Positions 47,101-62,974 of a stretch of 64,000 nt of DNA are shown one piece after another (positions within the stretch are counted from its first letter, which is position 1; each line of letters starts with the position of its first letter). The translations under genes were made by a program, and so were the position numbers. Source of the stretch: Megachile rotundata (lineage: Eukaryota; Arthropoda; Insecta; Hymenoptera; Megachilidae). A model generated the notes under the pieces. It was given only the letters and a program-made list of their open reading frames with translations. It searched no databases and was not told where the DNA came from. Location: the NCBI RefSeq assembly GCF_050947335.1, contig NC_134993.1, positions 3,658,001-3,722,000 of the forward strand. The letters are read 5' to 3'.

Positions 47101-47820
47101 CTATCACACAATCACACAATCACGCAATCACAATCACACAATCACACAGTCACAATCCCACAATCACGATCACACAATCACAATCCCACAATCACAATCA
47201 CACAATCACGATCACACAATCACAATCACGCATTCACACTATCACAATCACAATCACAATCACAATCACAATCACACAATCACACAATCACAATCCCACA
47301 ATCACAATCACACAATCACAGTCACACAATCACAATCACACAATCACAATCACACAATCACAATCACACAATCACAATCACACAATCACGATCACACAAT
47401 CACGATCACACAATCACCATCACACAATCACCATCACACAATCACGATCACACAATCACCATCACACAATCACAATCACACAATCAAGATCACACAATCA
47501 AGATAACACAATGACGATCACACAATCACGATCGCACAGTCACGATCACACGATCACGATCACACAATCACAGTCACACAATCACAATCACAATCACGAT
47601 CACACAGTCACGAACACACAATCACGATCACACAATCACCATCACACAATCACAATCACACAATCAAGGTCACACAATGACGATCACACAATCAAGGTCA
47701 CACAATGACGATCACACAATCACCATCACAAAACCACGACCACACAATCACGATCACACAATCACGATCACACAATCACGATCACACAGTCACGATCACA
47801 CAATCACGATCACACAATCA
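47101..47820. repeat. 720-bp tandem duplication, copy 2
   Basis: Matches copy 1 with no difference found by eye. The match continues left to about 46,358 and ends at 47,820, where copy 1 has CTATC and the following sequence has CGATC. Identity including private variants suggests a recent event, or an assembly duplication. Confidence 0.92.
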
Positions 47821-50386
47821 CGATCACACAATCACGATCACACAATCACGATCACACAATCACGATCACACGATCACGATCACACAATCACAATCACACA
47901 ATCAAGGTCACACAATGACGATCACACCATCACCATCAAACAATCACGACCGCACAATCACGATCACACAATCACGGTCACACAATCACGATCACAATAT
48001 CACAATCACTCAGTCACACAATCACAATCACAATAACAATCACAATCACAATCACAATCACAATCACAATCATGATCACACAATCACAATCACACAGTCA
48101 CACAATCACAATCACAATCACAATCACAATCACAATCACAATCACAATCACAATCACACAATCACACAATCACAATCCCACAATCACAATCACACAATCA
48201 CAGTCACACAATCACAATCACACAATCACACAGTCACACAATCACACAATCACGATCACACAATCACGATCACACAATCACGATCACACAATCACGATCA
48301 CACAATCACGATCACACTATCACGATCAGACAATCACAGTCACACAATCACGATCACACAATCACAATCACAATCACGATCACACAGTCACGATCACACC
48401 ATCACGATCACACGATCACGATCACACAATCACAATCACACAATCGTTATCACACAATCACGATCACACAATCACCATCCCACAATCACCATCGCACAAT
48501 CACCATCACACAATCACGATCACACAATCACGATCACACAATCACGATCACACAATCACAATCACGCAATCACAATCACACAATCACAATCACACAATCA
48601 CAATCATACAATCACAATCACACAATCACAATCTCACAATCACTATCACACAATCACAATCACACAATCACAATCACACAATCACAATCACACAATCACA
48701 ATCACACAATCACAATCACACAATCACAATCCCACAATCACAATCCCACAATCACAATCCCACAATCACAATCCCACAATCACACAATCACACAGTCACA
48801 ATCCCACAATCACGATCACACAATCATGATCACACAATCACAATCACACAATCACAATCACACAATCACACTGTCACAATCCCACAATCACGATCACACA
48901 ATCACGATCACACAGTCACAATCACACAATCAAGGTCACACAATGACGATCACACCATCACCATCACACAATCACGACCACACAATCACGATCACACAAT
49001 CACGATCACACAATCACGTTCACACAATCACAAACACACAGTCGCGATCACTCGATCACGATCACACAATCACGATCACACAGTCAAGATCACACAATCA
49101 CAATCACACAATCACAATATCGCAATCGCAATCACACAATCACAATAACACAATCAGACAATCACACAATCACACAATCACGATCACACTATCACGATCA
49201 CACAATCACGATAACACAATCACGATCACACAATCACGATCACAAAATCACGATCACACAATCACAATCACGCAATCACAATCACACAATCACAATGACA
49301 CAATCACAATCATGCAATCACAATCACACAATCACAATCTCACAATCACAATCACACAATCACAATCACACAATCACAATCACACAATCACAATCACACA
49401 ATCACAATCACACAATCACAATCACACAATCACAATCACACAATCACAATCACACAATCACAATCACACAATCACAATCACACAATCACAATCACACAAT
49501 CACAATCACACAATCACAATCACACAATCACAATCCCACAATCACAATCCGACAATCACACAATCACACAGTCACAATCCCACAATCACGATCACGCAAT
49601 CGCGATCACACAATCACAATCACACAATCACAATCACACAATCACACTGTCACAATCCCACAATCACGATCACATAATCACGACCACACAGTCACGATCA
49701 CACGATCACGATCACACAATAACAATCACACAATCACAATCACACAATCACGAGCACACAACCACGATCACACAATCACCATCACACAATCACGATCACA
49801 CAATCGCGATCACACAATCACGATCACACTATCACGATCACACAATCACAGTCACAGAATCACAATCACACAATCACAATCACAATCACGATCACACAGT
49901 CACAATCACACAATCAGAGTCACACAATCACAATCACACAATCACAATCACACAATCACACAGTCACAATCCCACAATCACGATCACACAATCACGACCA
50001 CACATTCACGGTCACACAATCACAATCACACAATCACAATCACACAATCACAATCACACAATCACAATCACACAATCACAATAACACAATCACAATCACA
50101 CAATCAAAATCACACAATTACAATCACACAATCAAGGTCACACAATGACGATCACACAATCACCATCACACAATCACGATCACACAATCACAATCGCACA
50201 ATCACAATATCACAATCACAATATCACAATCGCAATCACACAATCACAATAACACAATCAGACAATCACACAATCACACAATCACACAATCACACAATCA
50301 CACAATCACGATCACACAATCATGGTCACACAGTCACGATCACACAATCACGATCACACAATCACGATCACACAATCACAAACACA
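47821..50386. repeat. Mixed array leading into HOR-D
   Basis: It contains a HOR-B-like hexamer patch (48,015-48,165 with CAATAACAATC), AATCCCAC clusters near 48,730-48,780 and 49,530, and landmarks near 47,905, 48,931 and 50,134. It also has a cluster of ACACAATC 8-mer words near 50,270-50,310. Rare variants such as CACATAATC (49,673) and CACGAGCACAC (49,751) first appear here and recur through HOR-D. Confidence 0.72.
49340..49535. repeat. Longest run of CpG-free 14-mers
   Basis: About 14 consecutive CACACAATCACAAT units with no G on the + strand, ending at AATCCCAC. This is the A-type counterpart of the CpG-type run at 46,091-46,326. Confidence 0.9.
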
Positions 50387-53060
50387 GAGTCGCGATCACA
50401 CGATCACGATCACACAATCACGATCACACAGTCACGATCACACAATCACGATCACACAGTCACGATCACACAATCAGAGTCACACAATCACAATCACACA
50501 ACCACAATCACACAATCACACAGTCACAATCCCACAATCACGATCACACAATCACGACCACACAGTCACGATCACACAATCACAATCATACAATCACAAT
50601 CACACAATCACATTAACACAATCAGACAATCACACAGTCACACAATCACAATCACACAATCACGATCACACAATCACGATCACACAATCACGATCACACA
50701 ATCACGATCACACAATCACGATCACACAATCACGATCACACAATCACAATCACACAATCACAATCACACAATCAAAATCACACAATCACAATCACACCAT
50801 CAAGGTCACACAATGACGATCACACAATCACCATCACACAATCACGATCACACAATCACAATCACACAATCACGATCACACAATCACGATCACTCAATCA
50901 CAATCACACTATCACAAACACACAGTCGCGATCACACGATCACGATCACACGACCACGATCTCACGATCACGATCACACAATCACAATCACACAATCAAG
51001 GCCACACAATGAGGATCACACAATCACCATCACACAATCTCGACCACACAATCACGATCACACAATCACGATCACACAATCACGTTCACACAATCACAAA
51101 CACACAGTCGCGATCACTCGATCACGATCACACAATCACGATCACACAGTCACGATCACACAATCACAAACGCACAATCACGATCACACAATCACGATCA
51201 CACAATCACGATCACACACTCACGATCACACAATCACCATCACACAATCACGATCACACAGTCACGATCACACAATCACGATCACACAATCACCATCACA
51301 CAATCACAATCACACAATCAAGATCACACAATGACGATCACACAATCACCATCACACAACCACGACCACACAATCACGATCACACAATCACGCTCACGCA
51401 ATCACGATCACACAACCACGACCACACAATCACGATCACACAATCACGCTCACGCAATCACGATCACACAATCACGACCACACAATCACGATCACACAAT
51501 CACGTTCACACAATTACAAACACACAGTCGCGATCACACTATCACGATCACACAATCACAGTCACACAATCACAATCACACAATCACAATCACAATCACG
51601 ATCACACAGTCACGAACACACAATCACGATCACACAATCACCATCACACAATCACAATCACACAATCAAGGTCACACAATGACGATCACACAATCACCAT
51701 CACACAACCACGACCACACAATCACGATCACACAATCACGCTCACGCAATCACGATCACACAATCACCATCCCACAATCACCATCACACAATCACCATCA
51801 CACAATCACGATCACACAATCACGATCACACAATCACGATCACACAATCACAATCACGCAATCACAATCGCACAATCGCAATCGCACAATCACAATCATA
51901 CAATCACAATCACACAATCACAATCTCACAATCACAATCACACAATCACAATCACACAATCACAATCACACAATCACAATCACACAATCACAATCACACA
52001 ATCACAATCCCACAATCACAATCCCACAATCACAATCCCACAATCACACAATCACACAGTCACAATCCCACAATCACGATCACACAATCACGATCACACA
52101 ATCACAATCACACAATCACAATCACACAATCACAATCACACAATCACACTGTCAGAATCCCACAATCACGATCACATAATCACGATCACACAGTCACGAT
52201 CACACGATCACGATCACACAATAACAATCACACAATCACAATCACACAATCACGAGCACACAATCACGATCACACAATCACCATCACACAATCGCGATCA
52301 CACAGTCACGATCACACAATCACAATCACACAATCACGATCACACAATCACGATCACACAATCACAATCACACAATCACAAACACACAGTCGCGAGCACA
52401 CGATCACGATCACACGATCACGATCACACAATCACAATCACACAATCAAGGTCACACAATGACGATCACACCATCACCATCACACAATCACGACCACACA
52501 ATCACGATCACACAATCACGTTCACACAATCACCCACACACAGTCGCGATCACTCGATCACGATCACACGATCACGATCACACAATCACAATCACACAAT
52601 CAAGGTCACACAATGACGATCACACCATCACCATCACACAATCACGACCACACAATCACGATCACACAATCACGATCACACAATCACAATCACACAATCA
52701 AGGTCACACAATGACGATCACACCATGACCATCACACAATCACGACCACACAATCACGATCACACAATCACAATCACACAATCACAATATCACAATCGCA
52801 ATCACACAATCACAATCACACAATCACACAATCACACAATCACGATCACACAATCACGATCACACTATCACGATCACACAATCACGATCACACAATCACC
52901 ATCACACAATCACCATCACACAATCACAATCACACAATCAAGGTCACACAATGACGATCACACAATCACCATCACACAATCACGACCACTCAATCACGAT
53001 CACACAATCACGATCACACAATCACGATCACACAATCACGTTCACACAATCACAAACACA
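50387..53060. repeat. HOR-D, unit 1 (2,674 bp)
   Basis: The marker CACAGAGTCGCGATC (first G of GAGTC at 50,387) recurs at 53,061 and 55,735. Many other points (51,009/53,683/56,357 and 52,725/55,399) show the same 2,674-bp offset. Private bases of this unit: ATGAGGATC at 51,009 (ATGACGATC elsewhere) and GATCTCACGATC near 50,960. Includes MseI-type ATTAACACAATCAGAC near 50,613. Confidence 0.92.
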
Positions 53061-55734
53061 GAGTCGCGATCACACGATCACGATCACACAACCACGATCA
53101 CACAGTCACGATCACACAATCACGATCACACAGTCACGATCACACAATCAGAGTCACACAATCACAATCACACAACCACAATCACACAATCACACAGTCA
53201 CAATCCCACAATCACGATCACACAATCACGACCACACAGTCACGATCACACAATCACAATCATACAATCACAATCACACAATCACATTAACACAATCAGA
53301 CAATCACACAGTCACACAATCACAATCACACAATCACGATCACACAATCACGATCACACAATCACGATCACACAATCACGATCACACAATCACGATCACA
53401 CAATCACGATCACACAATCACAATCACACAATCACAATCACACAATCAAAATCCCACAATCACAATCACACCATCAAGGTCACACAATGACGATCACACA
53501 ATCACCATCACACAATCACGATCACACAATCACAATCACACAATCACGATCACACAATCACGATCACTCAATCACAATCACACTATCACAAACACACAGT
53601 CGCGATCACACGATCACGATCACACGACCACGATCACACGATCACGATCACACAATCACAATCACACAATCAAGGCCACACAATGACGATCACACAATCA
53701 CCATCACACAATCTCGACCACACAATCACGATCACACAATCACGATCACACAATCACGTTCACACAATCACAAACACACAGTCGCGATCACTCGATCACG
53801 ATCACACAATCACGATCACACAGTCACGATCACACAATCACAAACGCACAATCACGATCACACAATCACGATCACACAATCACGATCACACACTCACGAT
53901 CACACAATCACCATCACACAATCACGATCACACAGTCACGATCACACAATCACGATCACACAATCACCATCACACAATCACAATCACACAATCAAGATCA
54001 CACAATGACGATCACACAATCACCATCACACAACCACGACCACACAATCACGATCACACAATCACGCTCACGCAATCACGATCACACAACCACGACCACA
54101 CAATCACAATCACACAATCACGCTCACGCAATCACGATCACACAATCACGACCACACAATCACGATCACACAATCACGTTCACACAATTACAAACACACA
54201 GTCGCGATCACACTATCACGATCACACAATCACAGTCACACAATCACAATCACACAATCACAATCACAATCACGATCACACAGTCACGAACACACAATCA
54301 CGATCACACAATCACCATCACACAATCACAATCACACAATCAAGGTCACACAATGACGATCACACAATCACCATCACACAACCACGACCACACAATCACG
54401 ATCACACAATCACGCTCACGCAATCACGATCACACAATCACCATCCCACAATCACCATCACACAATCACCATCACACAATCACGATCACACAATCACGAT
54501 CACACAATCACGATCACACAATCACAATCACGCAATCACAATCGCACAATCGCAATCGCACAATCACAATCATACAATCACAATCACACAATCACAATCT
54601 CACAATCACAATCACACAATCACAATCACACAATCACAATCACACAATCACAATCACACAATCACAATCACACAATCACAATCCCACAATCACAATCCCA
54701 CAATCACAATCCCACAATCACACAATCACACAGTCACAATCCCACAATCACGATCACACAATCACGATCACACAATCACAATCACACAATCACAATCACA
54801 CAATCACAATCACACAATCACACTGTCAGAATCCCACAATCACGATCACATAATCACGATCACACAGTCACGATCACACGATCACGATCACACAATAACA
54901 ATCACACAATCACAATCACACAATCACGAGCACACAATCACGATCACACAATCACCATCACACAATCGCGATCACACAGTCACGATCACACAATCACAAT
55001 CACACAATCACGATCACACAATCACGATCACACAATCACAATCACACAATCACAAACACACAGTCGCGAGCACACGATCACGATCACACGATCACGATCA
55101 CACAATCACAATCACACAATCAAGGTCACACAATGACGATCACACCATCACCATCACACAATCACGACCACACAATCACGATCACACAATCACGTTCACA
55201 CAATCACCCACACACAGTCGCGATCACTCGATCACGATCACACGATCACGATCACACAATCACAATCACACAATCAAGGTCACACAATGACGATCACACC
55301 ATCACCATCACACAATCACGACCACACAATCACGATCACACAATCACGATCACACAATCACAATCACACAATCAAGGTCACACAATGACGATCACACCAT
55401 GACCATCACACAATCACGACCACACAATCACGATCACACAATCACAATCACACAATCACAATATCACAATCGCAATCACACAATCACAATCACACAATCA
55501 CACAATCACACAATCACGATCACACAATCACGATCACACTATCACGATCACACAATCACGATCACACAATCACCATCACACAATCACCATCACACAATCA
55601 CAATCACACAATCAAGGTCACACAATGACGATCACACAATCACCATCACACAATCACGACCACTCAATCACGATCACACAATCACGATCACACAATCACG
55701 ATCACACAATCACGTTCACACAATCACAAACACA
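53061..55734. repeat. HOR-D, unit 2 (2,674 bp)
   Basis: Collinear with unit 1 over its full length. Differences noticed by eye are single bases: AAAATCCCAC near 53,450 (AAAATCACAC in units 1 and 3), AATCACAATC near 54,105 (AATCACGATC in units 1 and 3) and ACAACCACGATC near 53,090 (ACAATCACGATC in unit 1). Confidence 0.92.
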
Positions 55735-58350
55735 GAGTCGCGATCACACGATCACGATCACACAACCACGATCACACAGTCACGATCACACAATCACGAT
55801 CACACAGTCACGATCACACAATCAGAGTCACACAATCACAATCACACAACCACAATCACACAATCACACAGTCACAATCCCACAATCACGATCACACAAT
55901 CACGACCACACAGTCACGATCACACAATCACAATCATACAATCACAATCACACAATCACATTAACACAATCAGACAATCACACAGTCACACAATCACAAT
56001 CACACAATCACGATCACACAATCACGATCACACAATCACGATCACACAATCACGATCACACAATCACGATCACACAATCACGATCACACAATCACAATCA
56101 CACAATCACAATCACACAATCAAAATCACACAATCACAATCACACCATCAAGGTCACACAATGACGATCACACAATCACCATCACACAATCACGATCACA
56201 CAATCACAATCACACAATCACGATCACACAATCACGATCACTCAATCACAATCACACTATCACAAACACACAGTCGCGATCACACGATCACGATCACACG
56301 ACCACGATCACACGATCACGATCACACAATCACAATCACACAATCAAGGCCACACAATGACGATCACACAATCACCATCACACAATCTCGACCACACAAT
56401 CACGATCACACAATCACGATCACACAATCACGTTCACACAATCACAAACACACAGTCGCGATCACTCGATCACGATCACACAATCACGATCACACAGTCA
56501 CGATCACACAATCACAAACGCACAATCACGATCACACAATCACGATCACACAATCACGATCACACACTCACGATCACACAATCACCATCACACAATCACG
56601 ATCACACAGTCACGATCACACAATCACGATCACACAATCACCATCACACAATCACAATCACACAATCAAGATCACACAATGACGATCACACAATCACCAT
56701 CACACAACCACGACCACACAATCACGATCACACAATCACGCTCACGCAATCACGATCACACAACCACGACCACACAATCACGATCACACAATCACGCTCA
56801 CGCAATCACGATCACACAATCACGACCACACAATCACGATCACACAATCACGTTCACACAATTACAAACACACAGTCGCGATCACACTATCACGATCACA
56901 CAATCACAGTCACACAATCACAATCACACAATCACAATCACAATCACGATCACACAGTCACGAACACACAATCACGATCACACAATCACCATCACACAAT
57001 CACAATCACACAATCAAGGTCACACAATGACGATCACACAATCACCATCACACAACCACGACCACACAATCACGATCACACAATCACGCTCACGCAATCA
57101 CGATCACACAATCACCATCCCACAATCACCATCACACAATCACCATCACACAATCACGATCACACAATCACGATCACACAACCACGATCACACAATCACA
57201 ATCACGCAATCACAATCGCACAATCGCAATCGCACAATCACAATCATACAATCACAATCACACAATCACAATCTCACAATCACAATCACACAATCACAAT
57301 CACACAATCACAATCACACAATCACAATCACACAATCACAATCACACAATCACAATCACACAATCACACTGTCAGAATCCCACAATCACGATCACATAAT
57401 CACGATCACACAGTCACGATCACACGATCACGATCACACAATAACAATCACACAATCACAATCACACAATCACGAGCACACAATCACGATCACACAATCA
57501 CCATCACACAATCGCGATCACACAATCACGATCACACAATCACAATCACACAATCACGATCACACAATCACGATCACACAATCACAATCACACAATCACA
57601 AACACACAGTCGCGATCACACGATCACGATCACACGATCACGATCACACAATCACAAACACACAATCAAGGTCACACAATGACGATCACACCATCACCAT
57701 CACACAATCACGACCACACAATCACGATCACACAATCACGATCACACAATCACGTTCACACAATCACACACACACAGTCGCGATCACTCGATCACGATCA
57801 CACGATCACGATCACACAATCACAATCACACAATCAAGGTCACACAATGACGATCACACCATCACCATCACACAATCACGACCACACAATCACGATCACA
57901 CAATCACGATCACACAATCACACACACACAGTCGCGATCACTCGATCACGATCACACGATCACGATCACACAATCACAATCACACAATCAAGGTCACACA
58001 ATGACGATCACACCATGACCATCACACAATCACGACCACACAATCACGATCACACAATCACAATCACACAATCACAATATCACAATCGCAATCACACAAT
58101 CACAATCACACAATCACACAATCACACAATCACGATCACACAATCACGATCACACTATCACGATCACACAATCACGATCACACAATCACCATCACACAAT
58201 CACCATCACACAATCACAATCACACAATCAAGGTCACACAATGACGATCACACAATCACCATCACACAATCACGACCACTCAATCACGATCACACAATCA
58301 CGATCACACAATCACGATCACACAATCACGTTCACACAATCACAAACACA
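55735..58350. repeat. HOR-D, unit 3 (2,616 bp)
   Basis: Collinear with unit 2 but with two structural changes. The offset falls from 2,674 to 2,546 at about 57,350 (a 128-bp deletion of the AATCCCAC part before CACTGTCAGAATC). It rises to 2,616 by 58,015 (70 bp net gain, including a second AATCACACACACAGTC segment near 57,920). The net -58 bp agrees with the marker-to-marker length. Confidence 0.88.
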
Positions 58351-61300
58351 GAGTCGCGATCACACGATCACGATCACACAACCACGATCACACAGTCACG
58401 ATCACACAATCACGATCACACAGTCACGATCTCACAATCAGAGTCACACAATCACAATCACACAACCACAATCACACAATCACACAGTCACAATCCCACA
58501 ATCACGACCACACAGTCACGATCACACAATCACAATCATACAATCACAATCACACAATCACATTAACACAATCAGACAATCACACAGTCACACAATCACG
58601 ATCACACAATCACGATCACGCAATCACGATCACACAATCACGATCACACAATCACGATCACACAATCACGATCACACAATCACGATCACACAATCACAAT
58701 CACACAATCACAATCACACAATCAAAATCACACAATCACAATCACACAATCACCATCACACAATCACGATCACACAATCACGATCACACAATCACGATCA
58801 CACAATCACAAACACACAGTCGCGATCACACGATCACGATCACACAATCACGATCACACAGTCACTATCACACAATCACAATCACACAATCACAATATCA
58901 CAATCGCAATCACACAATCACAATAACACAATCAGACAATCACACAATCACACAATCACACAATCACGATCACACAATCATGATCACACAATCACGATCA
59001 CACAATCACGATCACACAATCACGATCACACAATCAAGATCACACAATCACCATCACACAATCACAATCACACAATCAAGGTCACACAATGACGATCACA
59101 CAATCACAATCACAATCACGATCACACAGTCATGATCACACCATCACGATCACACGATCACGATCACACAATCACAATCACACAATCGCTATCACACTAT
59201 CACGATCACACAATCACCATCCCACAATCACCATCACAAAATCACGATCACACAATCACGATCACACAATCACGATCACACAATCACAATCACGCAATCA
59301 CAATCGCACAATCGCAATCACACAATCACAATCATACAATCACAATCACACAATCACAATCTCACAATCACAATCACACAATCACAATCACACAATCACA
59401 ATCACACAATCACAATCACACAATCACAATCACACAATCACAATCACACAATCACAATCACACAATCACAATCCCACAATCACAATCCCACAATCACAAT
59501 CCCACAATCACAATCCCACAATCACAATCCCACAATCACAATCCCACAATCACACAATCACACAGTCACAATCCCACAATCACGATCACACAATCACGAT
59601 CACACAATCACAATCACACAATCACAATCACACAATCACAATCACACAATCACAATCACACAATCACACTGTCACAATCCCACAATCACGATCACATAAT
59701 CACGATCACACAGTCACGATCACACCATCACGATCACACAATCACAATCACACAATCAAAATCACACAATCACAATCACACAATCAAGGTCACACAATGA
59801 CGATCACACAATCACCATCACGCAATCACGATCACACAATCACAATCGCACAATCACAATCACACAATCACGATCACACAATCACGATCACTCAATCACA
59901 ATCACACAATCACAAACACACAGTTGCGATCACACGATCACGATCACACGATCACCATCACACAATCACAATCACACAATCAACGCCACACAATGACGAT
60001 CACACAATCACCATCACACAATCTCGACCACACAATCGCGATCATACAATCACGGTCACACAATCACGTTCACACAATCACAAACACACAGTCCCGACCA
60101 CTCGATCACGATCACACAATCACGATCACACAGTCACGATCTCACAATCACAATCACACAATCACAATATCACAATCGCAATCACACAATCACAATAACA
60201 CAATCGGACAATCACACAATCACACAATCACGATCACACAATCATGATCACACAATCACGATCACACAATCACGATCACACAATCACGATCACACAATCA
60301 CGATCACACAATCACGATCACACAATCACCATCACACAATCACCATCACACAATCACAATCACACAATCAAGGTCACACAATGACGATCACACAATCACC
60401 ATCACACAATCACGCTCACGCAATCACGATCACACAATCACGACCACACAATCACGATCACACAATCACGTTCACACAATTACAAACACACAGTCGCGAT
60501 CACACTATCACGATCACACAATCACAGTCACACAATCACAATCACACAATCACAATCACAATCACGATCACACAGTCACGAACACACAATCACGATCACA
60601 CAATCACCATCACACAATCACAATCACACAATCATGGTCACACAATGACGATCACACAATCACCATCACACAACCACGACCACAAAATCACGATCACACA
60701 ATCACGCTCACGCAATCACGATCACACAATCACGACCACACAATCACGATCACACAATCACGATCACACAATCACGATCACACAATCACGATCACACAAT
60801 CACCATCACACAATCACCATCACACAATCACAATCACAATCACGATCACACAGTCACGAACACACAATCACGATCACACAATCACGATCACACAATCACA
60901 ATCACACAATCAAGGTCACACAATGACGATCACACCATCACCATCACACAATCACGACCACACAATCACGATCACACAACCACGATCACACAATCACGTT
61001 CACATAATCACAAACACACAGTCGCGATCACTCGATCACGATCACACGATCACGATCACACAATCACAATCATACAATCACGATCACACAATCACATTAA
61101 TACCGTCAAGGTCACACAATGACGATCACACAATCACCATCACACAATCACGATCACACAATCACAATCACACAATCACGATCACGCAATCACGATCACT
61201 CAATCACAATCACACAATCACAAACACACAGTCGCGATCACACGATCACGATCACACGACCACGATCACACGATCACGATCACACAATCACAATCACACA

Positions 61301-62974
61301 ATCAAGGCCACACAATGACGATCACACAATCACCATCACACAATCTCGACCACACAATCACGATCACACAATCACGATCACACAGTCACGATCACACAAT
61401 CACAATCGCACAATCACGATCACACAATCACGATCACACAATCACGATCACACACTCACGATCACACAATCACCATCACACAGTCACGATCACACAATCA
61501 CGATCACACAATCACGATCACACAATCACCATCACACAATCACAATCACACAATCAAGATCACACAATGACGATCACACGATCACCATCACACAACCACG
61601 ACCACACAATCACGATCACACAATCACGCTCACGCAATCACGATCACACAACCACGACCACACAATCACGATCACACAATCACGCTCACGCAATCACGAT
61701 CACACAATCACGACCACACAATCACGATCACACAATCACGTTCACACAATTACAAACACATAGTCGCGATCACACTATCACGATCACACAATCACAGTCA
61801 CACAATCACAATCACACAATCACGATCACACAATCACGATCACACAATCACGATCACACAATCACAATCACGCAATCACAAACGCACAATCGCAATCGCA
61901 CAATCACAATCATACAATCACAATCACACAATCACAATCTCACAATCACAATCACACAATCACAATCACACAATCACAATCACACAATCACAATCACACA
62001 ATCACAATCACACAATCACAATCACACAATCACAATCCCACAATCACAATACCACAATCACACAATCACACAGTCACAATCCCACAATCACGATCACACA
62101 ATCACGATCACACAATCACAATCACACAAACACAATCACACAATCACAATCACACAATCACACTGTCAGAATCCCACAATCACGATCACATAATCACGAT
62201 CACACAGTCACGATCACACGATCACGATCACACAATAACAATCACACAATCACAATCACACAATCACGAGCACACATTCGCGATCACACAATCACCATCA
62301 CACAATCGCGATCACACAATCACGATCACACAATCACAATCACACAATCACGATCACACAATCACGATCACAAAATCACAATCACACAATCACAAACACA
62401 CAGTCGCGATCACACGATCACGATCACACGATCACGATCACACAATCACAATCACACAATCAAGGTCACACAATGACGATCACACCATCACCATCACACA
62501 ATCACGACCACACAATCACGATCACACAATCACGATCACACAATCACGTTCACACAATCACACACACACAGTCGCGATCACTCGATCACGATCACACGAT
62601 CACGATCACACAATCACAATCACACAATCAAGGTCACACAATGACGATCACACCATGACCATCACACAATCACGACCACACAATCACGATCACACAATCA
62701 CAATCACACAATCACAATATCACAATCGCAATCACACAATCACAATCACACAATCACGATCACACAATCACGATCACACAATCACGATCACACAATCACG
62801 ATCACACAATCACCATCACACAATCACCATCACACAATCACAATCACACAATCAAGGTCACACAATGACGATCACACAATCACCATCACACAATCACGAC
62901 CACTCAATCACGATCACACAATCACGATCACACAATCACGATCACACAATCACGTTCACACAATCACAAACACA
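58351..62974. repeat. HOR-D, unit 4 (4,624 bp, enlarged and rearranged)
   Basis: The marker GAGTCGCG is at 58,351 and next at 62,975. The first ~0.75 kb matches the start of unit 5. The middle (59,090-60,380) has AATCCCAC and A-type 14-mers like 48.4-49.6 kb. From 60,380 to 62,470 it repeats HOR-D internal sequence in a changed order. An odd spot, ATTAATACCGTCAAGG, is at 61,096-61,111. Confidence 0.8.
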
